From positions 1 through 39,968 of IMG/VR virus record IMGVR_UViG_3300043446_002306: 39,968 bases of DNA, one strand, 5' to 3'. Below the pieces are notes generated by a model. The model was not told where the DNA came from. It searched no databases and saw nothing but the letters and a program-made list of their open reading frames with translations. Position numbers and translations under genes: made by a program. Every line of letters begins with the position of its first letter. Position 1 is the first letter of the stretch. Origin of the DNA: a virus. This document shows positions 24,901-33,428 of this stretch, piece by piece.

Positions 24901-25030
24901 AAGTATTTTGCCGACCAGAGTGCAGTTGTCTGAAGGCATGGGTGATGATGTTGAAGGTACTGGTGAAGAAGAGCAGCAACCAGTATGGAACGTTAGATCA
25001 TTAAAACTGCGTCGAGCATTAGGAATCTGA
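21995..25030 (+). CDS. Large ejection / internal virion protein, 1011 aa
   Basis: No known enzyme motif. The first third contains long Ala/Gly hydrophobic segments (FVGMAAGLLAAPVLGPYASA, VVNSLIASGAQSLAGDLS) of the kind that insert into the host envelope during DNA ejection. The middle is helical; residues about 700-960 are Thr/Pro/Ala-rich and probably disordered, including a 15-bp tandem repeat near 24045-24075. It has a basic C-terminus (RSLKLRRALGI). Followed by three more proteins of similar character; together they would be the ejection proteins. Start ATG directly follows the preceding stop. Confidence 0.7.
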   Translation: MANLGPNMVLNNPFAGVTDFGTVTDVFSGENETTETVRPATALEYIASNVDPAHPLYQALVGHTSTSITPYTDVNGNQFYHIAGKTGGPNRERYAQMYAVQGDQLVPVGEGQFYKGEHPDQAFKDFVGMAAGLLAAPVLGPYASAIGNALGITNAAVAQVVGQGIINTSIQVAQGVPIETAIKQNIASSLIPNVVGNPIIDNAVRAAAGAQLMGGDVENAVVNSLIASGAQSLAGDLSITGDRTIDSGLVSGGTSIAQALATGGDPGQSFIQGFTRGASTAINQDEARDARAASGAGFVGEYEDLSGAGPVDYVMGERDPALVQAGFFDTTRGILQSGLAELGRSWLSAGQQLGIAPERLQRAIDYLKVIEEGGEALIPADVKQQQQAFINQIYATASNPNATTTEIAKAVIEATLNNPLGSLTLVSKELAQELPQLLIPGRAAALVGSFALNIAESAGNQALQKIDELRAAYPNLTTEQLVAAARNDAGVAGAVTAAMSLIPGAGSKLLNPLKESFNEFLEEGLTTYLLTGDKSKALGNAVLGGVLGGKTTAAVQTGEEIAAAGQNIAQQGLPSLGTITVRSTPLPADQTPAAGGTLAIEPVVAARTGGQQVIPSAPNTAVVISTDPASNTALVIDSSGATKIVGATDTATGAPVTQGQSLTITAGNQLTSGGGPTTTPTVSGPATTGPATTGGVPVSTEVAQTGGNGADVGKPTAPISAAPYSANVPATPEVVAELLALKGLPSSPGAIRILLAGNPTVAQVGQEIEVLSEMVRQRGVTQQSSTQPAGTPTVSTGQQDGPTVITQGGTETKPATQPTTTPATRPTTTPAVTPTTQPSVTETIDLTGTTGRVNIDTVSPVDTTGQDTTFLDTTPTGTRPVDTGPALDTGPAEETTPTYGEDDDIIRFLGLDRIEEQPVERAEPVAEPEDTTPGAVAGPADVATEEQLAIAPRPVYTPKPGTRVVDTGSSILPTRVQLSEGMGDDVEGTGEEEQQPVWNVRSLKLRRALGI

Positions 25031-25032
25031 TC

Positions 25033-26043
25033 ATGGCAAAGCAACTTGCAGCATTACTTGGTGGTGTCGATATACAGCGATTAGCTGAGTTAGTGCGGCA
25101 GCATGGGCGCGGTAAAGACACGGTGTTAGCGCACATTACGCCTAGAGAAGCAGAGATGCTCAAGGCTAATGGTGGCTCTGGTGCAATCAATCCTATGACA
25201 GGATTACCTGAGTTTCAGGAAGACCCAGAGAATTACGGTTTCGGTTATGAAGGCGCTCCATTTTCAATGCCTGTATCTACGCCAGATATACAACAAGGTT
25301 TTACTTACGATACTTACGAAGCTCCTTCTGCTTCACCAGGCTTTGAACCAGCCATGCAAACTCAAGGGTTTACTTACGACACGTTTGAACCAATTGCTGC
25401 GCCGCAACGATTGCCGTCTGACATGGGCATTCCTGATGTTCGTTACTACGATGCAAAACAGATGCAAATGGATTTTCCTGCATCGGAAGAGCCAAGGTCT
25501 ATGCAAGAACGCATCATGGGCGGCGCAAAGCAAGTGCTTGGTACGAGAGAAGGTTTAGCAGGTCTTGGAACAGCCGCTGCAATTTATCAAGCAAGACAGG
25601 CTGGTCAGCAAGCAAGACGTATGCAAAATGAGTTAGCGGCTATTGGTGCGCCGCAACGAGCGTTAGGTCAACAAATGATTGCGGCTGGTCAGCGCGGTGA
25701 GATTACACCTGTACAGCGTCAGCAACTCGAAGCGTTGGCGGCAAGAGAGCGCCAGCAATTAGCGCAACGTGGTTTAACTTCTGGTACCGCAGCGCAACAA
25801 GCTCAGGCTCAGGCTGTGATGAGAGAGCAGCGTGCAGCTCAAGATGTACTTGATCAAGGCTTAAAGATTGCAGGCATTGGCGATCAGTATCAAGCGGCGG
25901 CTATTAAGGCTGGTTATGCTGCCGACCAAGCTACACGCGACATGCTGAATACAACGCTGACTAACTTGTATCGCACGATTTACGGCACGACTACAACGCC
26001 TGTTACGACATCAACGACTGCAACTGTTCCTGGTAAAGGCTAA
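25033..26043 (+). CDS. Internal virion / ejection protein, 336 aa
   Basis: No enzyme motif. The middle contains two short repeats QGFTYDTYE and QGFTYDTFE. The C-terminal half is Ala/Gln/Arg-rich and strongly helical (RQAGQQARRMQNELAAIG, then AARERQQLAQRGLTSGTAA), like P22 gp7/gp20 or T7 core proteins. It starts three bases after the preceding stop. Confidence 0.7.
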   Translation: MAKQLAALLGGVDIQRLAELVRQHGRGKDTVLAHITPREAEMLKANGGSGAINPMTGLPEFQEDPENYGFGYEGAPFSMPVSTPDIQQGFTYDTYEAPSASPGFEPAMQTQGFTYDTFEPIAAPQRLPSDMGIPDVRYYDAKQMQMDFPASEEPRSMQERIMGGAKQVLGTREGLAGLGTAAAIYQARQAGQQARRMQNELAAIGAPQRALGQQMIAAGQRGEITPVQRQQLEALAARERQQLAQRGLTSGTAAQQAQAQAVMREQRAAQDVLDQGLKIAGIGDQYQAAAIKAGYAADQATRDMLNTTLTNLYRTIYGTTTTPVTTSTTATVPGKG

Positions 26044-26045
26044 TC

Positions 26046-27557
26046 ATGGCAGCACTAAATGATTTGACGAGCATGGCTGATCCTGTAACCCGTGCGTTAC
26101 AGCGCATTGGTACGCCAGAGAAAAACAATAAAAGCATTGATGCAATGACTCAAGAATCATTGAGGAAGCGTATTCAGACAGGCGAGATGGCTAGGGAAGA
26201 ATTGCCGTCATTAGCCATTGAAAGGCAAAAGCAAGCCGAAGAAAGTTTCACAGAACAGGCTGGTTTAAGAACTGAAGCTGCTAAACGAAAAAAAGAACTT
26301 GGTGAAGAATTTGCATTCAAAGCTAGAGAGCTATCAGAAGCGCCTGAGTACAGACAAAAAGAAGTGCCAATATTTGAGCCTTCTGTTGCAAGCGTAGAAG
26401 ACTTGCAAAACGTTATGGGCTTAAGCATTGTCGCTGGTCTATTGGTTGGCGGTGCAACAAAACGAGCAGGCAATCTTGGTCTTGCGGCGCTTAACGGTGC
26501 AATGGAAGGCTTTCGCCAAGGTAGGCAAGATGTCTTTAAGCGTGAGTTAGATGTTTTTGGCAAACAAGTAGATGCCATTAAAGAAAACAATAAGTTGTTG
26601 CTAGAACGATTTAACCGTGCAATGAGTTTATTAGAAACGGATCGTAAGGCTGCTGAAGGAGAGCTTGCAGTTCTTGAGGCAGAGACTGCCAATTCTGTAG
26701 CTAAAGGGTTGTTGGCTCAAGGTAGGTACTCTGAAGCAGAAAAGCTATTTCGAGATGCTGTTGCTACCGGTGATAAGGCTGCTGACTTTAAATTGCGGAT
26801 GCAAGAGAAAGCGCAAGCAGCAGCTTTAGCACAGCAACAAAAACAATCGCTTGCTGCTCAAAATTTTGTTTTAAAGTTGGCTGAATTTAACCGCAAGGCA
26901 GAGCAAGATCAGGCAAAAACTACATCTTTAGGAGTAGAAGAAAGGAAACAGCTTAGAGGTTTAGATAACCTTAAATCTGAACTTGAAGACTTGCAACGAA
27001 TCGTATTGCAAAACCCTGATAAATTTTTTGGTTTTGGTACGGATGCAGTTGGCAATATTGTTGCTGCTTACCGAGAAAAAGTTCTTAAAGACCCAGAAAT
27101 GTCTAACTTTATTAGGAGATTTGAAGCGTTTCAAATTCCTGAAAGGCATGACAAATTTGGCGCAACTTTAACTGGCAATGAAAGAGAGTCTTGGCGCAGG
27201 TCTATTATTGGCCCAGGCAATGATCCTTCTGCCGTTACAGAATACTTCACAACTAAATTGATGATTCTGGATAGAGCAAAAAACAACATCATTAACAATC
27301 CTTATCGCCCATCTGCGCCTACCGACGCTCAATCTCAATTAGGAACGGCAGCCCAACAAGCCGCTGGTATGGGCGTTAACCTTGGGCCATTTGGTTCAAT
27401 GACGTTCCAGCCTCCGGCTCGCCAACCGGCGCAGACTGGCGCAACTTCTAGCGACATTGCAAATCAACGTTCGGAGGCTAACGATGCTATTAGAAGAGGC
27501 GCTCCAAGAGATGCGGTTGCTCGCAGGTTCAAAGAAAATACAGGGCAGGAGTTATAA
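26046..27557 (+). CDS. Internal virion / ejection protein, 503 aa
   Basis: Helical and coiled-coil-rich with heptad-like charge patterns (RFNRAMSLLETDRKAAEGEL). A hydrophobic Gly/Ala segment near residues 125-150 (LSIVAGLLVGGATKRAGNLG) could span a membrane. No enzyme motif seen. It sits between two other ejection-type genes. Confidence 0.7.
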   Translation: MAALNDLTSMADPVTRALQRIGTPEKNNKSIDAMTQESLRKRIQTGEMAREELPSLAIERQKQAEESFTEQAGLRTEAAKRKKELGEEFAFKARELSEAPEYRQKEVPIFEPSVASVEDLQNVMGLSIVAGLLVGGATKRAGNLGLAALNGAMEGFRQGRQDVFKRELDVFGKQVDAIKENNKLLLERFNRAMSLLETDRKAAEGELAVLEAETANSVAKGLLAQGRYSEAEKLFRDAVATGDKAADFKLRMQEKAQAAALAQQQKQSLAAQNFVLKLAEFNRKAEQDQAKTTSLGVEERKQLRGLDNLKSELEDLQRIVLQNPDKFFGFGTDAVGNIVAAYREKVLKDPEMSNFIRRFEAFQIPERHDKFGATLTGNERESWRRSIIGPGNDPSAVTEYFTTKLMILDRAKNNIINNPYRPSAPTDAQSQLGTAAQQAAGMGVNLGPFGSMTFQPPARQPAQTGATSSDIANQRSEANDAIRRGAPRDAVARRFKENTGQEL

Positions 27558-30521
27558 ATGAAAGGCTATGAAGACCTTGTTCCTGCTCAAAAAAGCACTG
27601 GGTATGATGATTTAATTCCTGAAAGCAAGACTCAGGAAGCGCTAGCTCAGATTCCTGGTGGCGCTAAGTCAGCACCTGGAACTTATTCAAGCCAAATTCC
27701 TGAAGGCCCGTCAGTCTTTGAGCGTGGTTTGCAAAGCGTTGCTGCCGTTCCTTTTATTGGCGGTGGAGCAAAGTTAGCGCAAATGGGTTTAGGTGCTCAA
27801 CGTCTATATGGTGCTGGCACTGCTAGTAGAGTTGGTAGTCAATTACTTTCTGCGCTGCAACCTAAAACTGTAGGCGAAGCAGCCAAGATGGCAGGTGGAG
27901 CTTTTGCTGCTGGAACAGCTGGAGGCGTTGCAGAACAAGCGGCTAAAGCGCAGGGCGCAGGGCCAGTAGTTACACAGCTTGCTGGCATGGCTGGTGAAAT
28001 GGTTCCTGGTTTAGTGACTTATCCAGTAGGCAGGGCTATTGAACGAGCTATAACGCCTTTAGTTCCATCAATGCGTCAACAAGTTGCAGAAAGCCTTACG
28101 CGAAGACTGCCAGAGACCGTGCGAGAAGGCGGCATTCCTGAGATGGGCCAAACAAGACAGCAACGTCTTGCAGGCGCTAAAGAACAACTTCGAGGTGGCG
28201 CAGGTGCTGGCGATGCGGCAACGGTTGGCAAACAGCTTGAAGATCGTGCAAATCAATTGATTCAAGATTTACGCACAGCCACATCAGATCGTGTACAAAA
28301 GTTGCAGCAAGACTTTGACAGAAGTATTCGCGGCATACAAGATCAAAGTGTCATAGATGCGGAAGTTGCTGTAAATAGAGCGTTTCAAGCAGGCGCAAGA
28401 GTTCGTCAAAATGCGGCTGGTCTTGGCACGCAAAAAATTCAAGAAGCTGAACAGATTGCTAGACGTATAGAACAAGAAGCGGCAGATGCTGCACAGCAAG
28501 AAGCAATGCGTGTTCGTGGGCAAATTGATGATCTGGTTCGCAGGCAAGCAGAAGCTAGGCAAATGGCTGCACAAGAGACTGAGCGTGCAGCAGGTGGGTT
28601 TGGTGCTTTTGGTGAAAGAGTAACGCTTACGCCTATTGGTCAAGAAGCTAGAGATGTTGCCGATGCAAGACTTAAGTCGTTAAAAGGAACTAGGGCAGCT
28701 CAAGTTAAAAGTGATTTAGATGAGATCAATAAGGCGGTAACGGCTCGCGGCAATCAGAGCGCTGCTGACGTTCCTTCCGCAACAGAGTTCAGCGATTTAA
28801 TTAAGCAAAAACTTGGCGGTGGTGCAGCGCCAGGGCAGGTTGACCCGCAAAGAGCGCCTGCTTTAAGAAAATTGTTGGGTGATGTAACAGGAATCACTCA
28901 ACAAGTTGATGAAGCAACAGGCCAAGTGATGACAGTTACTAAGCCTGTTTCGTTTAATACGTTGGAAGAAATTCGCAGGCGTTTAAGAGACAGGTCTTAT
29001 GGTGCTGATGAAGGTTTTGCTGCTATAGGTGCTACAGAGGCAACGCAGCTAGCAAACGCTGTTGAAAAGATGCAGCGTGACTTTGTTGGCAACGATCTAA
29101 TGGGACGTTACTTAACAAACTACTCGCAAGCTAGTAAGCCAATCAACCAGTATTACACCTTGCAAGGCAAGGTTCTTACTGAGCAAACACCTTTTGGCGA
29201 GCGATTTATTACTGATCCAGTAAAGATTCCTTCCAAGCTATTTAGCTCACAAGAAAGTGTAAGGACGTTTACCGATCTTGTTGGCGGTGATCAAGCGTTA
29301 GTTAACAACCTTGCATCAAAATACCTTAACGATCAGATGCGAGGTGGTACAGCGCAAGATGTTGCTAGAGTCATTGATAGCAATCGAGACTGGTTGGCGC
29401 TTCCTCAGTTTGGCAACCTTAGATCGCAACTAACAGACTTGCAAGCAAATTTGGCGCAAGCCGAAGCAAGTGCGGTTAGATTTGGCGCTGCTGGTAAAGC
29501 GGCAGAAGCAGAGATAGGTCAACTGGCTGGAAAGCTAGCGCCGCAACAGATTGGAGAAATTACTGCTGCAACAAAAGCTCGTGAACAAGGCGCTAAAGCT
29601 GCTGAAGAATTGTCAAAGCGAGCAGCCGAACGTGTAACAAGGTTCCTTGAACCAAGGCAAGAAGCATTACGTTTAGCAAAAGAAAGCGCAGCAGAGAGAA
29701 TGCGGCAACAAGTTTCTGAAGCGCGAGGTCAGTTAGCAGGAAGGGTTTCTGAAATTGAAAAGCAAACTGCTGATGAAGTAGATGCAATACGAAGAAATCT
29801 TACCTTTGGCGACAAGAACGCTACTGATGCGTTTACTCAACGATTAACTGGAACAAGTAGCCAAAAAGATATTGAGGCTATGGCAAACGCTGTGCGCCAA
29901 GTTCCTGAATCTGCCGAGGCGTTTAAGTCTGCTGTAAGAGAAAGCCTATCTCGTGTTGATGAGAACAGGCTTTTGAGCATGTTTAATCGAAATATTGAAC
30001 CTGCGCTGCGAGCCTCTGGCTTGTACAGACCTGATGAGTTAGCAGAAGTTCGTGCGTTAGTTGAAGCTGTTGATACGGCAAGGCAAGCAATTGCTAGAGC
30101 AACGGTTGCTGCTGGTAAAGCAGTCGGTACGATGACTCCTGAACAAGCGTTTACTGACGAGATTCGCAAAGAAGTTCTTAAGGCAAGAACTGGGCAATAT
30201 ACAGTTTCAGGCGTATTGGCTCTTGGAGGCGCTTTGGCAGGTCTTGGGGGTCAAAGTCTTTATACCGCCCTCGGTATACCAGCGACAGCAGTCGGAGGTT
30301 TGTTTGGAGCGCAAGCGCTTCGAGGCGACTATGGTGCAGCACTAAGACGAGCTGTTGCAGGCATCGTATCAAACCCTCAAGAGTTACGCCGAGTTCTTGA
30401 AACGCCTGAGCGTCAGCGACCTGGTTTCATTATGAGTTTAGCTAGAAACATACTCTCAGCAGAGGCTGGAACGGGTGCTGCCGACATCATGTCATTGATT
30501 GGAGAAAAGAATGCCCCTTAA
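27558..30521 (+). CDS. Large internal virion / ejection protein, 987 aa
   Basis: N-terminus has repeats [10 protein letters not shown] / [10 protein letters not shown], seen in other phage internal virion proteins. A hydrophobic Gly/Ala section follows ([40 protein letters not shown]), then a very long helical region with coiled-coil character (about 230-900) and a hydrophobic stretch near the C-terminus ([20 protein letters not shown]). No transglycosylase motif was found. Probably the largest ejected protein. The next start lies inside its last codons. Confidence 0.7.
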   Translation: MKGYEDLVPAQKSTGYDDLIPESKTQEALAQIPGGAKSAPGTYSSQIPEGPSVFERGLQSVAAVPFIGGGAKLAQMGLGAQRLYGAGTASRVGSQLLSALQPKTVGEAAKMAGGAFAAGTAGGVAEQAAKAQGAGPVVTQLAGMAGEMVPGLVTYPVGRAIERAITPLVPSMRQQVAESLTRRLPETVREGGIPEMGQTRQQRLAGAKEQLRGGAGAGDAATVGKQLEDRANQLIQDLRTATSDRVQKLQQDFDRSIRGIQDQSVIDAEVAVNRAFQAGARVRQNAAGLGTQKIQEAEQIARRIEQEAADAAQQEAMRVRGQIDDLVRRQAEARQMAAQETERAAGGFGAFGERVTLTPIGQEARDVADARLKSLKGTRAAQVKSDLDEINKAVTARGNQSAADVPSATEFSDLIKQKLGGGAAPGQVDPQRAPALRKLLGDVTGITQQVDEATGQVMTVTKPVSFNTLEEIRRRLRDRSYGADEGFAAIGATEATQLANAVEKMQRDFVGNDLMGRYLTNYSQASKPINQYYTLQGKVLTEQTPFGERFITDPVKIPSKLFSSQESVRTFTDLVGGDQALVNNLASKYLNDQMRGGTAQDVARVIDSNRDWLALPQFGNLRSQLTDLQANLAQAEASAVRFGAAGKAAEAEIGQLAGKLAPQQIGEITAATKAREQGAKAAEELSKRAAERVTRFLEPRQEALRLAKESAAERMRQQVSEARGQLAGRVSEIEKQTADEVDAIRRNLTFGDKNATDAFTQRLTGTSSQKDIEAMANAVRQVPESAEAFKSAVRESLSRVDENRLLSMFNRNIEPALRASGLYRPDELAEVRALVEAVDTARQAIARATVAAGKAVGTMTPEQAFTDEIRKEVLKARTGQYTVSGVLALGGALAGLGGQSLYTALGIPATAVGGLFGAQALRGDYGAALRRAVAGIVSNPQELRRVLETPERQRPGFIMSLARNILSAEAGTGAADIMSLIGEKNAP

Positions 30522-30693
30522 AAAAGGTAGCAGTCAAAAGACGATCTCAACTAACATTGGTGAGATGGTGCGCAAATTCAAAGATACTGGCAAGATTGGT
30601 ACCAGTCGCCCTGGCAGTAAACGTGCAGCAGTCAAGCAGGCCGCGGCAATAGCCTTATCCACAGCTCGCAAAACGAAGAGAGGTATGCGATGA
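30511..30693 (+). CDS. Small basic phage protein ([13 protein letters not shown] type), 60 aa
   Basis: Start [20 protein letters not shown] and ending [15 protein letters not shown] match a common small phage protein family (DUF6496-like in my recollection). Highly basic, function unknown. GGAGAAAAGA stands before the ATG, inside the end of the previous gene (11-bp overlap). Confidence 0.75.
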   Translation: MPLKKGSSQKTISTNIGEMVRKFKDTGKIGTSRPGSKRAAVKQAAAIALSTARKTKRGMR

Positions 30694-30872
30694 ACTACGA
30701 TGCAATGATGAAAGCAGAAGGCAATAAAGAGATGATGAAGCGCCAAGAAGCACAGGCTGCTGAGGCAGGTCGCAATGAAGTGGCAGGTTCTGAGTCTGCA
30801 CAGCGTGCGCTTGGTCGTGTTCCAGCACAGAAGATGCCTGAGCGTCAGCCCAAGCGTCGAATGACTCGATGA
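30690..30872 (+). CDS. Hypothetical small protein, 60 aa
   Basis: Not recognised. Met/Glu/Ala-rich helical start ([20 protein letters not shown]) and a basic end ([11 protein letters not shown]). ATGA overlaps on both sides. Confidence 0.6.
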   Translation: MNYDAMMKAEGNKEMMKRQEAQAAEAGRNEVAGSESAQRALGRVPAQKMPERQPKRRMTR

Positions 30873-31078
30873 AGAAAAAGCAAGCGGGTATTAACCCAGC
30901 GCTAGAAGAAGCAATCAGTAAGTTACTAGCAGAGGTCATGGCTGACCCGCAGGCTTCGATGGTTGATAAGACGCGAGTGATTGACCGAGCACTGAAGTTA
31001 GAAGCGATTCGGTTGAAGGCAGATGATGCAGCATGGGGAAGTGGTTTTATGAACCATGATGAAGATGAAGAGAGTTAA
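30869..31078 (+). CDS. Hypothetical small protein, 69 aa
   Basis: Not recognised. Helical core (EEAISKLLAEVMADPQASMV) with an acidic tail (NHDEDEES). The pattern DKTRVIDRALKLEAIRLK is of a kind I recall from small phage genes near lysis cassettes. ATGA overlap upstream; 39-base gap before the next gene. Confidence 0.6.
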   Translation: MKKKQAGINPALEEAISKLLAEVMADPQASMVDKTRVIDRALKLEAIRLKADDAAWGSGFMNHDEDEES

Positions 31079-31117
31079 GGTAATATCTGCGAACCTTAAC
31101 TAACCATGGGGCTGAAC

Positions 31118-31357
31118 ATGGACTCGACATTTTTGAAGGTAGTACGGATTGCATTGAAGATTGTCACGGCTAGAATCTTGACGATCTTCTCGCTAGCGAT
31201 GACATTTGCTCTTGCATGTTGGACAATGTGGGGGCCGAACTACGAGCGCATTGCAACGCTCAGTATCTTTGCGGTTGCGGTGTTTTTACCCTCCTTGATC
31301 AAGGAAACAAAACATGATCAGCATGATGAAAGTAGTGAGCAAACAAGTTCTAGTTAA
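31118..31357 (+). CDS. Two-TM membrane protein, holin candidate, 79 aa
   Basis: Two hydrophobic segments, about residues 17-34 (ILTIFSLAMTFALACWTM) and 44-60 (IATLSIFAVAVFLPSLI), joined by a short loop, with a polar C-terminus; this is the layout of class II holins. It stands at the head of the lysis region. Start 31118 is chosen as the ATG nearest a Gly-rich ribosome binding site; ATG 31106 would add four residues with none. Confidence 0.6.
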   Translation: MDSTFLKVVRIALKIVTARILTIFSLAMTFALACWTMWGPNYERIATLSIFAVAVFLPSLIKETKHDQHDESSEQTSSS

Positions 31358-31478
31358 ACCTGTTGCTGCCAAGCCTAAGCAAGTCACTCCTAACTTCCAG
31401 CCTAAGTTCACCAATGGCGCTCCATGCTATGGCACGATGACTGCGGCAGAGCAGTGGGGGACTAAGCGTGGCAAGTAA
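31314..31478 (+). CDS. Hypothetical small protein, 54 aa
   Basis: Not recognised. Starts inside the end of the previous gene. Basic N-terminal half with Val/Lys/Pro repeats (KQVLVKPVAAKPKQVTPNFQ) and the ending MTAAEQWGTKRGK. AAGGAAACAAAAC precedes the ATG at 31314. Confidence 0.6.
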   Translation: MISMMKVVSKQVLVKPVAAKPKQVTPNFQPKFTNGAPCYGTMTAAEQWGTKRGK

Positions 31479-31806
31479 TATCGCCTTTCAGGCAACGGGT
31501 GCTTCTGTTCTATTAACCGCTGCTGCAACATCCTCGAATGTGCAAGTAACGGTTGATACGCCAGCCCAGCAATACGCCATTACAAACACTGGAGAAAATG
31601 CTGTTGCCATTGCCTTTGGCAGAGATAACACGGTAACAGCAGCGTTTCCTACCGGCACCGCACAGGATGTGCATGTGATTCCTGCTGGTACACGAGTTGT
31701 TCTTACGGGCATTCAATGCTCTGCAAGCAATGTCGTTTATGTTGCAGGCATTGCAGCGTCTAGCACTTGCCTTTGCTACATTTGCCCTGGAGAGGGTTTG
31801 TCGTAA
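31468..31806 (+). CDS. Small beta-rich virion protein, 112 aa (GTG start; paralogue of 16982-17323)
   Basis: Beta-rich, with QQYAITNTGENAVAIAFGRD in the middle and YICPGEGLS at the end; same length and landmarks as the gene at 16982-17323. It lies in the lysis region rather than with the tail genes, so either it is a virion surface protein placed apart or the copy has taken another role. GTG start preceded by GGGGG; overlaps the upstream gene by 11 bp. Confidence 0.65.
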   Translation: MASNIAFQATGASVLLTAAATSSNVQVTVDTPAQQYAITNTGENAVAIAFGRDNTVTAAFPTGTAQDVHVIPAGTRVVLTGIQCSASNVVYVAGIAASSTCLCYICPGEGLS

Positions 31807-31980
31807 ATGGAAATCTCTCTTTCAGTCGTCTTGCAAGCCCTGATCGGCGCAGGTGCTGGCGCTCTTGGTGCTTACATTGCTATTCGATCTGACTTAGCAG
31901 ATTTGAAAGCAAGAGTTGAAATATTGCATGACTCAACCAACAAGGCACATTCGCGCATCGACCAGTTGTTTAGCAAGTAA
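31807..31980 (+). CDS. Small membrane protein with coiled coil, 57 aa (lysis-associated)
   Basis: An N-terminal hydrophobic segment (VVLQALIGAGAGALGAYIAI) followed by a charged helix (DLADLKARVEILHDSTNKAH). This layout, one N-terminal membrane anchor and a periplasmic or cytoplasmic coiled coil, is typical of small phage proteins beside holins and of inner-membrane spanins. Its start follows the previous stop directly, and its TAA overlaps the next ATG. Confidence 0.6.
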   Translation: MEISLSVVLQALIGAGAGALGAYIAIRSDLADLKARVEILHDSTNKAHSRIDQLFSK

Positions 31981-32462
31981 TGTTTGAGTTACTTGGCGGC
32001 GGTCTTCTAGGTTCTATCTTTGGTGGTCTATTCAGACTAGCTCCAGAGATACTGAAGTATCTCGACAAGAAAAACGAACGCAGCCATGAGTTGAATATGT
32101 TTCAACTACAGACTGATCTTGAGAAAGTCAAAGGTCAGTTTCGTATGGAAGAAAAGTATGTTGATTACTCTGTTCAGCAACTGGATACGATTAAAGCTGC
32201 CTTTGAGGAACAAGCTCAGACAGCTAAAGAAGCAGGTAAGGTGGTGGCTGCTATTTCAGCTCTGGTTCGCCCTGGCATCACCTGGTCACTGTTCTTTATG
32301 TATGCAGCAGTCAAAGCGTCTACGATGGTATTGGCGTTTCAAACACAAGCGCCTTGGCATGAAGTTATTCTGAAGTGCTGGGATGAAGATGACTTCGCAC
32401 TCTTTAACATGTGCGTGTCATTCTGGTTTGTTGGACGCAGCATCGAAAAATATCAGAAGTGA
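31980..32462 (+). CDS. Holin-like protein (GTA holin, three-TM type), 160 aa
   Basis: N-terminal Gly-rich hydrophobic segment (LLGGGLLGSIFGGLFRLAPE), a charged helical middle (YLDKKNERSHELNMFQ), then PGITWSLFFMYAAVKASTMV and a C-terminal segment (FNMCVSFWFVGRSIEKYQ). The layout and the ALVRPGITW motif fit the GTA_holin_3TM family. It lies immediately before the endolysin with a GTGA overlap, which supports a lysis role. Confidence 0.8.
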   Translation: MFELLGGGLLGSIFGGLFRLAPEILKYLDKKNERSHELNMFQLQTDLEKVKGQFRMEEKYVDYSVQQLDTIKAAFEEQAQTAKEAGKVVAAISALVRPGITWSLFFMYAAVKASTMVLAFQTQAPWHEVILKCWDEDDFALFNMCVSFWFVGRSIEKYQK

Positions 32463-32926
32463 ATGAAGGCATTAAGCTCTCGGTTGATGTGCTCATTAAA
32501 CCGTTCGAGGGCTATGCTCGCAGACTTCCCAATGGGGATTGTGTTGCTTATCCTGACCCCGCTACTGGTGCTGAGCCTTGGACTATTGGCTATGGTTCTA
32601 CTGGTAGTGGGATTGGCCCAGGCACTATGTGGTCAAAAGATCAGGCCGAGCAGCGTCTTCAGGAGCATGTCAAACACTTCAGTCAAGGACTAATAAGACT
32701 CTCACCCAAACTCTTGCAAGCCTCGCCTCGCCGCTTTGCAGCAGTGCTATCTTGGGCTTATAACTGTGGTCTAGGTAACTACCGCATCAGTACCTTTAAG
32801 AAGCGTGTGGACGCAGGCGATTGGGAAGGTGCTGCCAGTGAGTGCTTGAAATGGAATAAAGCTGCTGGTAGGGTGTTACCAGGGCTAACAAGACGCAGGC
32901 AAGCAGAATCGATGCTGATGAGGTAA
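32459..32926 (+). CDS. Endolysin, GH24 lysozyme, 155 aa
   Basis: Hydrolyses peptidoglycan at the end of infection. The GH24 catalytic pattern is visible from a GTG start at 32459: Glu17 in LIKPFEG, then AYPDPATGAEPWTIGYG with Asp33 and Thr42. Further family landmarks are VLSWAYNCGLGNYRISTFKK and LTRRRQAESMLM. No signal peptide is seen, so release depends on the holin. The GTG start overlaps the holin TGA (GTGA); extending upstream would run through the holin gene, and a GTG at 32489 is the other option. Confidence 0.9.
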   Translation: MNEGIKLSVDVLIKPFEGYARRLPNGDCVAYPDPATGAEPWTIGYGSTGSGIGPGTMWSKDQAEQRLQEHVKHFSQGLIRLSPKLLQASPRRFAAVLSWAYNCGLGNYRISTFKKRVDAGDWEGAASECLKWNKAAGRVLPGLTRRRQAESMLMR

Positions 32927-32928
32927 TC

Positions 32929-33174
32929 ATGGCAAACCCAATCTCAAAGACCACCAGAGGCAAAGGCAGGCACTTCCAGTCTGTGTCAGAAGGTGGTGGC
33001 ATGACAGAAGCCGGTAGGAAGGCTTATAACCGTGCTACAGGCTCTAATCTGCAAGCACCTGCACCTAACCCTCGCACGCCTAAAGAACGTGCCAGGAAGA
33101 AGAGTTTCTGTGCAAGGTCACAATCATGGTCTGGCCCAAGAGGCAAGGCTGCTAGACGACGTTGGAGGTGTTAA
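32929..33174 (+). CDS. DUF6321-like basic phage protein, 81 aa
   Basis: The pattern MTEAGRKAYNRATGSNL, PAPNPRTPKERARKKSFCAR and SWSGPRGKAARRRW is a familiar conserved phage protein, strongly basic and probably DNA binding. Function unknown. It follows the endolysin after two bases. Confidence 0.75.
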   Translation: MANPISKTTRGKGRHFQSVSEGGGMTEAGRKAYNRATGSNLQAPAPNPRTPKERARKKSFCARSQSWSGPRGKAARRRWRC

Positions 33175-33330
33175 ATGAAACCAGGTCTATACGCAAACAT
33201 TCATCGAAAGCAAGCAAGGATTGCTGCTGGTAGTGGCGAGCGGATGAGGAAGGTCGGTAGTAAAGGCGCTCCCACCGCCAAAAATTTTCGAGAAGCTGCC
33301 AAGACTGCCAAAAGAAAACCCCGTCGCTAG
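33175..33330 (+). CDS. Small basic phage protein, 51 aa
   Basis: The pattern YANIHRKQARIAAGSGERMR followed by GSKGAPTAKNF is a common last gene of phage late operons; function unknown. GGAGG precedes the ATG. Its last codons lie inside the hairpin of the terminator that ends the opposing operon. Confidence 0.7.
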   Translation: MKPGLYANIHRKQARIAAGSGERMRKVGSKGAPTAKNFREAAKTAKRKPRR

Positions 33331-33337
33331 GACGGGG
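33311..33337 (-). terminator. Intrinsic terminator of the minus-strand recombination operon
   Basis: A 7-bp stem CCCCGTC (33319-33325) / GACGGGG (33331-33337) with loop GCTAG. On the minus strand it is followed by TTTTCTTT, the U-rich tract needed for intrinsic termination; on the plus strand no T-run follows. It overlaps the end of the plus-strand gene at 33175-33330. Confidence 0.75.
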
Positions 33338-33428
33338 AAAAGGCTCGTCGGGAAGCCACTTGAGGGGTTGAGGCTGTCTGATAACGCCTGCCTCCGGCGT
33401 AACCTAACTCTCAGACTGAGCGGAGACA

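Noticed and set aside
26174-26692. 172-codon minus-strand frame inside an ejection gene
   Set aside because: Antisense shadow of a well-supported helical protein; Ser/Ala-biased and without a neighbour or ribosome binding site in its direction.
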